A stretch of 64,000 nucleotides of DNA from CAZDKK01 sp964603725 (lineage in GTDB: Bacteria; Eisenbacteria; RBG-16-71-46; CAIMUX01; WJJG01), in the NCBI GenBank assembly GCA_964603725.1, contig CAZRWW010000011.1:35833-99832 (forward strand). Reading direction: 5' to 3'. The number at the start of each line of letters is the position of its first letter. Positions within the stretch are counted from its first letter, which is position 1. The position numbers and the translations under genes are program-made. Below are positions 58,820 through 64,000 of this stretch, in pieces. The notes beneath the pieces were generated by a model, which saw only the letters and a list, made by a program, of their open reading frames with translations, searched no databases and was not told the DNA's origin.

Positions 58820-58856
58820 TCGGGCGGCCGGAGCCCAACAGGCCCCGGCCGCCCGA
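58820..58856. terminator. 12-bp stem hairpin between convergent genes
   Basis: TCGGGCGGCCGG (58820-58831) and CCGGCCGCCCGA (58845-58856) form a perfect stem with a 13-nt loop between the propeller gene stop (58805) and the gdhA stop (58902). Likely bidirectional terminator. Confidence 0.75.
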
Positions 58857-58901
58857 TCTCGCGTCGCTGCGGACTAGATTCAAGTGCGCGTTGCGCGCGG
58901 A

Positions 58902-60263
58902 CTACACGACGCCCTGGTCCATCATCGCGTCGGCGACCTTGAGGAAGCCGGCGATGTTGGCGCCGTTGACGTAGTTGCCCGGCGTGCCGATCCACTCGGC
59001 CGCATCGTGGGCCGACTTGTGGATGGCCTTCATGATGCCGTGCAGGCGCTGATCGACTTCCTCGCGCGACCAGGAGAGGCGCAGGCTGTTCTGGCTCATC
59101 TCCAACCCAGAGGTCGACACGCCGCCGGCATTGGCCGCCTTGCCCGGTCCGTAGAGGATCTTCTTCTCGAGGAAGATCTTCACGCCGTCGGGCGTGGTCG
59201 GCATGTTGGCGCCCTCGGAGACGACGTAGACGCCGTTCTTCACGAGGTTCTCGGCATCCTTGGCGTTGATCTCGTTCTGCGTGGCGCTCGGGAACGCGCA
59301 GTGCGCCTTGTGGGTCCAGAGCGGGTTGTGGTCGGCGCCGCCCGCGAGCGGCGTGTAGATCGCGCCCTTGAACTTGTCGGCGTACTCCTTGATCCGACCG
59401 CGGCGCACGTTCTTCAGATCCATGACGAACGCGAGCTTCTCGCGCGTGATCCCCGCCTCGTCGTAGATGTAGCCGTTGGAGTCGGACAGCGTGACGGGCT
59501 TGGCGCCCATGTCGAGCAGCTTCTCGATCGTGTACTGCGCCACGTTGCCGCTACCGGAGACCAGAGCGGTCTTGCCCTGCAGCGTCTCGCCCCGCGTGGC
59601 GAGCATCTCGGCCGCGAAGTAGACCGAGCCGTAGCCGGTGGCCTCGGGCCGGATGAGGCTGCCGCCCCAGGTGAGGCCCTTGCCCGTGAGCACGCCGGTG
59701 AACTCGTTGCGCAGCTTCTTGTACTGGCCGAAGAGGTAGCCGATCTCGCGGCCGCCCACGCCGATGTCCCCGGCCGGCACGTCGGTGTCCGCGCCGATGT
59801 GGCGGAAGAGCTCGCTCATGAAGCTCTGGCAGAAGCGCATGACCTCGTTGTCGCTCTTGCCCTTGGGATCGAAGTCCGAGCCGCCCTTGCCGCCGCCCAT
59901 CGGCAGCGTCGTCAGGCTGTTCTTGAAGACCTGCTCGAACGCCAAGAACTTCAGGATGCCGAGGTTCACGCTGGGGTGGAAGCGCAGGCCGCCCTTGTAG
60001 GGGCCGATCGCGCTGTTCATCTCGATGCGAAAACCACGATTGACCTGAACATCCCCGCGATCGTCGACCCAGGGCACGCGGAACAGGATCACGCGCTCGG
60101 GCTCACAGATCCGCTCGAGGATCTTGGCCTTGCGGTATTCGGGACGTTTTTCGAGCACCGGCCACAAGGACTCGACGACCTCGTGGACCGCCTGGTGGAA
60201 TTCCTTCTCACCCGGGTTCTTGGCGATGACCTGCTGCATGAAGTCGGCAACTGAACTTGCCAT
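58902..60263 (-). CDS. gdhA: NADP-type glutamate dehydrogenase
   Basis: Catalyses reversible reductive amination of 2-oxoglutarate, linking carbon and nitrogen metabolism. A 453-aa hexameric-type enzyme. Features are NPGEKEFHQAVHEVVESLWPVL, GPYKGGLRFHPSVNLGILKFLAFEQVFKNSLTTLPMGGGKGGSDFDPKGKSDNEVMRFCQSFM, the catalytic Lys in GGGKGGSDFDP, and VSGSGNVAQYTIEKL with SDSNGYIYDEAG in the nucleotide-binding half, typical of NADP enzymes. The start has AGGAGGT at proper spacing; an upstream Met lies 60 bp earlier. A short A/T-rich block with a small inverted repeat (60316-60330) precedes it. Confidence 0.95.
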   Translation of the reverse strand: MASSVADFMQQVIAKNPGEKEFHQAVHEVVESLWPVLEKRPEYRKAKILERICEPERVILFRVPWVDDRGDVQVNRGFRIEMNSAIGPYKGGLRFHPSVNLGILKFLAFEQVFKNSLTTLPMGGGKGGSDFDPKGKSDNEVMRFCQSFMSELFRHIGADTDVPAGDIGVGGREIGYLFGQYKKLRNEFTGVLTGKGLTWGGSLIRPEATGYGSVYFAAEMLATRGETLQGKTALVSGSGNVAQYTIEKLLDMGAKPVTLSDSNGYIYDEAGITREKLAFVMDLKNVRRGRIKEYADKFKGAIYTPLAGGADHNPLWTHKAHCAFPSATQNEINAKDAENLVKNGVYVVSEGANMPTTPDGVKIFLEKKILYGPGKAANAGGVSTSGLEMSQNSLRLSWSREEVDQRLHGIMKAIHKSAHDAAEWIGTPGNYVNGANIAGFLKVADAMMDQGVV

Positions 60264-60412
60264 GGGGTGTACCTCCTGCCCTGCCCTGCCTGTAACAACG
60301 CTTTGTTTTGAACGTGTCCCCAAAAGGGACTGAACAGGTTAGCAGTCGCCGTGCGCGGGTGGCAAGGGGGCAGGTGGCCGGAGGGCGGTCCCGCGCCCAC
60401 TGACCGGGGGAC

Positions 60413-61429
60413 TCACACGGTCGTCCAGAGCACCTCGGCCGGCGCGCCGCCCTCGGGCGCGAGCGTGTAGCCGCTCAATTCGGCCGGGATCAGACAGCTC
60501 GTCCCGGCGGCCAGCGGAACGACCAGCCCCCCGCCTTCCACCGACGCGGCCCCACGGGCGAGGAAGAGCGCGTGGAAGCTCTCCCCGTCGTTGGCCACAT
60601 GGAGCGGCCCGGCGAGCTCGAGCCGCCGGACGTGAAACTGGGGCGTCCGCAGAAGCTCCCAGCACCGCGCCCCGGCCCCCGGCGCCAGCTCGCGCTCCAC
60701 TTGCGGCGCCGCCGGCGCGTCGTCCCAGTCGATCGCCTCAAGGGCCTTGCCAACGTGCAGGGGCCGGGCGCGCCCCTCCGCATCCAGCCGGCCCCAGTCG
60801 TGCAGGCGGAAGGTCGTGTCCGAGTTCTGCTGGATCTCGTAGAGCAGGCAGCCGGCGTCGATCGCGTGCACCCGTCCGCCCGGAATCGGGACCACGGTGC
60901 CCGTGTGGATCGGAAGCGAGCCGAGGCACTCCTCCACCCGCCCCTCCGCCAGCGCGCGCTCGAACGAGGCCCGTGAGACCCCCGCACGCAGGCCCGCCAG
61001 GACCCGGGCTTCGCCCGTGGCGCCCAGGGCATACCACATCTCCGACTTGGGCTCCCCTCCGACCCGGGCCGCACTCTCTTCGCTCGGATGAACTTGCAGG
61101 CTCAGCCTCTCGCGGGCGTCGATGATCTTGAAGAGCAGGGGCAATCGCCGGCGGCCCTTGTCCCGGGTGGCGAACCCGGCGGCCCTGATGCCGCGCCGGC
61201 CGATCAGACCGGCCCCCCAGCGAGCCACGAGGTCGCTCAGCGGCGCGCCCTGGAGCGGCCCCTGGGCGACCACGCTCATGCCTTCGGGGCGATCGGATAT
61301 CTCCCACGACTCGGCAATAACCGGCCCGGGCAGACGGCGGCCGTACGTCGTCTCGAATCCCCTCCCGCCCCAGGGATAGTCTTTGTATACTGGCGTAAAC
61401 ACCAGTGGATGGAACTCCCCGTAGCCCAT
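60413..61429 (-). CDS. manA: Mannose-6-phosphate isomerase, type I
   Basis: Zinc-dependent isomerase interconverting mannose-6-phosphate and fructose-6-phosphate, 338 aa. Motifs are TPVYKDYPWGGRGF at the front, RLSLQVHPSEESA, EMWYALGATGEARVLAGL, GTVVPIPGGRVHAIDAGCLLYEIQQNSDTTFRLHDWGR, which supply the zinc-binding His/Glu set. The C-terminal cupin-like part ends VEVLWTTV-like. The start is uncertain: ATG 61429 gives a normal N-terminus but has only a weak upstream site, and the open frame continues 234 bp upstream. It is divergent from the hybrid kinase gene. It would feed mannose into glycolysis or provide sugar nucleotide precursors. Confidence 0.9.
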   Translation of the reverse strand: MGYGEFHPLVFTPVYKDYPWGGRGFETTYGRRLPGPVIAESWEISDRPEGMSVVAQGPLQGAPLSDLVARWGAGLIGRRGIRAAGFATRDKGRRRLPLLFKIIDARERLSLQVHPSEESAARVGGEPKSEMWYALGATGEARVLAGLRAGVSRASFERALAEGRVEECLGSLPIHTGTVVPIPGGRVHAIDAGCLLYEIQQNSDTTFRLHDWGRLDAEGRARPLHVGKALEAIDWDDAPAAPQVERELAPGAGARCWELLRTPQFHVRRLELAGPLHVANDGESFHALFLARGAASVEGGGLVVPLAAGTSCLIPAELSGYTLAPEGGAPAEVLWTTV

Positions 61430-61583
61430 GCCGCCGATTATGGCCCATCTCGCCGCTGGCGCAACGGCCTCCCCTGGGGCCGACCCGCGCCAGGCGCCGC
61501 CCGGGAGGGCGAGGAGCCGCATCCCGAGGCCGATCCATGGGATCAGGAACCCGGGGGGACCAGGGCCAGGGAGATGGAGAACG

Positions 61584-64000
61584 ATGTCTACGCCACTGCG
61601 CGTTCTCATCATCGAAGACTCGGTCGACGACGCCGAACTGCTGGTGGTCGCGCTCCGGCGCACCGGCTATGACGTGGCCTGGAAGCGAGTGCAGACCGCC
61701 GCGGACCTGCGCGCCGCACTCGATCGCGAAGGTTGGGATGTCCTCATCTCCGACTACAACCTGCCCGGCTTCGACGTCGCCGGCGCTCTCCAGGTGCTCC
61801 GGGAATCGGGACACGACCTGCCCTTCATCATCGTTTCCGGAGCGATCGGCGAGGATGCGGCCGTCGCGGCGATGCGGGCCGGCGCGCACGACTACTTCAT
61901 CAAGGGGCACCTCGCCCGGCTGGCGCCCGCCATCGAGCGCGAGATCCGCGAGGCCGCCGGGCGGCGCGCGCGCCGGCGCACCGAGATCGCCGCCCGCGAA
62001 AGCGAGGAGCGCCTGCGCGAGTTCGCCGAGATGCTGCCGGAGATCGTCTTCGAGATGGACGATGCCCTGCGCCTGACCTTCGTCAACCGCCAGGCCCTCG
62101 AGATCACCGGCTACACCGAGGAGGAGATCGCCGCCGGTTTCGACATCACCCGCCTGTTCATCGAAGGCGACCGCGATCTACTCCGAGACACCGTTCGCGA
62201 TGCCCTTCAGGGGCACCGCCTGCGCAGCTTCGAGTACACCGCCCTGCGCAAGGACGGCTCGACCTTCCCCGTTCTCGCCCGCGCCACGGCGATCGTGCGC
62301 GACGGCCGGCCCGTCGGCATCCGCGGAATCCTCTTCGACATCAGCGAGCGCAAGCGGGCGGAGGCGGAGTTGCTCCAGGCTCACCGGATGGCATTGGGCG
62401 CGGAGGCGGCCAGCACGGCCAAGAGCCGCTTCCTGGCCAATATGAGCCACGAGATCCGCACTCCGATGAACGCCATCATCGGCATGACCGAGCTGACCCT
62501 GAGCACCGAGCTGACGCCCGCGCAGCGCGAGTACGTGAACACCGTGAAGACCGCCTCCGAGGTGCTGCTGAGCCTGCTTGACGACATCCTCGATCTCTCG
62601 AAGATCGAGGCCGATCGGATCGAGCTCGAAGAGGTCGACTTCGACCTGCGTCAGATCCTCGATCAGGTCGCGGGGATGATGGCGCCGCGCGTGGCGGAGA
62701 AGGAGCTGGAGTTGATCGTCCACACGCACGCCGAGGTGCCCGATCGGCTGCACGGCGATCCGCTGCGGCTGAGGCAGATCCTGGTCAACCTGGTCGGCAA
62801 CGCGGTCAAGTTCACGGATCACGGTGAGGTGGTCGTCGAGGTCAAGACCCTGGCCGAGACCGAGCGTGAGGTCACGCTGCTCGGCACCGTGCGCGACACG
62901 GGCATCGGCATTCCGCCCGAGAAGCAGGGAATGATCTTCGAAGCGTTTGCGCAGGCCGACAGCAGCACGGCTCGGCGCTACGGCGGGAGCGGACTGGGCC
63001 TGGCGATCGCGAAGCGTCTGGTCGAGCTCATGCGCGGCACGATCTGGGTCGACAGCGAGGTGGGGCACGGCAGCACCTTCGCCTTCAACATCGTGCTGCA
63101 ACGGGCCGGCGAGCAGCGCGGCCCCACGCGGCCCACGGCGCTCGAGGGGCTGCGCGTGCTCCTGATCGATGACAACGCGACCAGCCTTGGAGCGCTGGGC
63201 GAAACGCTGGGGGCATTTGGCTGCCAGGTCACGACCGCCACCGGCGGGCTGGAAGGGTTGGAGGCGCTCGCGGGCGCTCTGGCCGAGCACCGGCCGTTCG
63301 CCCTCGTGCTGCTGGACATGCAGATGCCGGGTCTGAGCGGCGCCGAGGTTCTACGGCGACTGCGCGAGGATCCTGTCACGCGCGGTCTGCCGGTGATCGC
63401 GATGGCCACGATCGAGGAGGCGCCCGCGATCCGCGCCCAGATGGACTCCGGCTGCTGTGCCTGCGTGGCCAAGCCAGTGACTCAATCGCAGCTTCTCGAT
63501 GCCGTGTTGAACGCGGTCGGCGGCGTCGATCTCACCCCACGCCCGCAACCCGCCGGCCGGGCCGGCTCCCCGGTGGACCTCGCGGTCCCGCCGCAGCGCA
63601 TCCTGGTGGCCGAGGACAACCCGATCAACCGGCGCCTGGCGCTGGCGATCCTCGAGGGCGCGGGCCACGAGGTCGCATCCGCGGAGAACGGCGAGGCGGT
63701 GCTGCGCCTGCTCGCCGCGGGCGCCTACGATCTCGTCATCATGGACGTGCAGATGCCTGGCATGGACGGCGTCGAGGCGACGCGCGCCATCCGCCTCGAC
63801 GGCCGCTGGCGGGACTTGCCCATCATCGCCCTGACCGCCCACAGCCTGAAGGGCGACCGGGAGCGCTGCCTGGGCGCCGGCATGGACGACTACGTCTGCA
63901 AGCCGATCCACGTGGAGGACTTGCTGGCGGCGATCGCGCGTCAGGTCCGCCGGCGGGCGGGACAGGCTCCCGGCGCCGGCGTCCCGGCGGCGGGGGCGGG
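61584..64000 (+). CDS. Hybrid sensor histidine kinase (receiver-PAS-HK-receiver-receiver), 3' truncated by window
   Basis: At least 805 codons, open at the window end. Domains are an N-terminal receiver (D57 in VLISDYNLP, first residues STPLRVLIIEDSVDDAEL), PAS (about 140-260: LRLTFVNRQALEITGYTEEE), HisKA with FLANMSHEIRTP (His289), HATPase (NAVKFT, DTGIGIP, GGSGLGLAI) and two receivers (acceptors D578 in VLLDMQMPG and D721 in VIMDVQMPG). Both C-terminal receivers look intact. The N-terminal receiver closely resembles that of the GGDEF-EAL protein, including D57. Whether an Hpt domain follows cannot be seen. Signal unknown. ATG 61584 has a GGAGA-like site. The region 61430-61583 contains no other gene. 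Confidence 0.92.
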   Translation, partial: MSTPLRVLIIEDSVDDAELLVVALRRTGYDVAWKRVQTAADLRAALDREGWDVLISDYNLPGFDVAGALQVLRESGHDLPFIIVSGAIGEDAAVAAMRAGAHDYFIKGHLARLAPAIEREIREAAGRRARRRTEIAARESEERLREFAEMLPEIVFEMDDALRLTFVNRQALEITGYTEEEIAAGFDITRLFIEGDRDLLRDTVRDALQGHRLRSFEYTALRKDGSTFPVLARATAIVRDGRPVGIRGILFDISERKRAEAELLQAHRMALGAEAASTAKSRFLANMSHEIRTPMNAIIGMTELTLSTELTPAQREYVNTVKTASEVLLSLLDDILDLSKIEADRIELEEVDFDLRQILDQVAGMMAPRVAEKELELIVHTHAEVPDRLHGDPLRLRQILVNLVGNAVKFTDHGEVVVEVKTLAETEREVTLLGTVRDTGIGIPPEKQGMIFEAFAQADSSTARRYGGSGLGLAIAKRLVELMRGTIWVDSEVGHGSTFAFNIVLQRAGEQRGPTRPTALEGLRVLLIDDNATSLGALGETLGAFGCQVTTATGGLEGLEALAGALAEHRPFALVLLDMQMPGLSGAEVLRRLREDPVTRGLPVIAMATIEEAPAIRAQMDSGCCACVAKPVTQSQLLDAVLNAVGGVDLTPRPQPAGRAGSPVDLAVPPQRILVAEDNPINRRLALAILEGAGHEVASAENGEAVLRLLAAGAYDLVIMDVQMPGMDGVEATRAIRLDGRWRDLPIIALTAHSLKGDRERCLGAGMDDYVCKPIHVEDLLAAIARQVRRRAGQAPGAGVPAAGA

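Noticed and set aside
56187..58883. 898-codon open frame on the minus strand over the protease and propeller genes
   Set aside because: Shadow of two certain plus-strand genes with Arg/Ala/Gly-rich content.
60316..60330. Operator before gdhA
   Set aside because: Only a 5-bp stem (GTCCC/GGGAC); too short to distinguish from chance.

Overview
The window is a stretch of very GC-rich, gene-dense bacterial chromosome with no rRNA, tRNA, CRISPR array, prophage or insertion sequence that I can see. Several gene families point to the Fibrobacteres-Chlorobi-Bacteroidetes (FCB) superphylum, perhaps a Candidatus Eisenbacteria- or Krumholzibacteria-like lineage. They are many exported proteins with a FlgD-like/Por-type C-terminal module, a split 5'-nucleotidase in Bacteroidetes order, a PurF paralogue lacking the N-terminal Cys, and a receiver-receiver-PPDK_N protein. 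This placement is inference from family content only.

Layout. 1-10.8 kb (+): end-to-end mutM (missing only the first base of its start codon), a di-heme secreted protein, an FmdB zinc ribbon, a DmpA-type aminopeptidase, thioredoxin-type arsC, a MurG-like glycosyltransferase, an OPT oligopeptide transporter, a PurF paralogue and an FG-GAP surface protein. 10.8-18.7 kb (-): two metallophosphatase/5'-nucleotidase half-genes, a heterodimeric ABC exporter pair and recQ. 18.7-26 kb: a 754-bp non-coding stretch, an MBL hydrolase, a FapA/DUF342 protein, a methyltransferase and a sigma-54 activator with a minisatellite. 26-32.6 kb (-): tldE and tldD, then a SNF2 ATPase coupled to a zinc-ribbon partner.

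33-40.5 kb (+) is the most unusual part. A receiver-PAS-GGDEF-EAL protein (GGDEF degenerate, EAL intact) is followed by a stand-alone PAS protein, a perfect 26-bp palindrome, a 1005-aa receiver-receiver-PPDK_N protein with an uncharacterised C-terminal domain, a translationally coupled SDR epimerase and a DUF169 protein. 40.5-42.7 kb holds divergent purine-salvage genes xpt and guaD.

42.8-58.8 kb is rich in exported proteins: toroid-like, beta-propeller, gingipain-like C25 and others, many ending in the same C-terminal module, plus an HtrA protease. 58.9-64 kb: glutamate dehydrogenase, mannose-6-phosphate isomerase and a large hybrid histidine kinase that runs off the end. Its N-terminal receiver is paralogous to that of the GGDEF-EAL protein.

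Taken together the genes suggest a heterotrophic, peptide- and nucleotide-scavenging organism with an elaborate secreted proteome (OPT, DmpA, C25, HtrA, TldDE, Gdh, 5'-nucleotidase, Xpt, GuaD) and phosphorelay/c-di-GMP signalling. Most start codons were chosen by ribosome-binding-site spacing; several are GTG or TTG.
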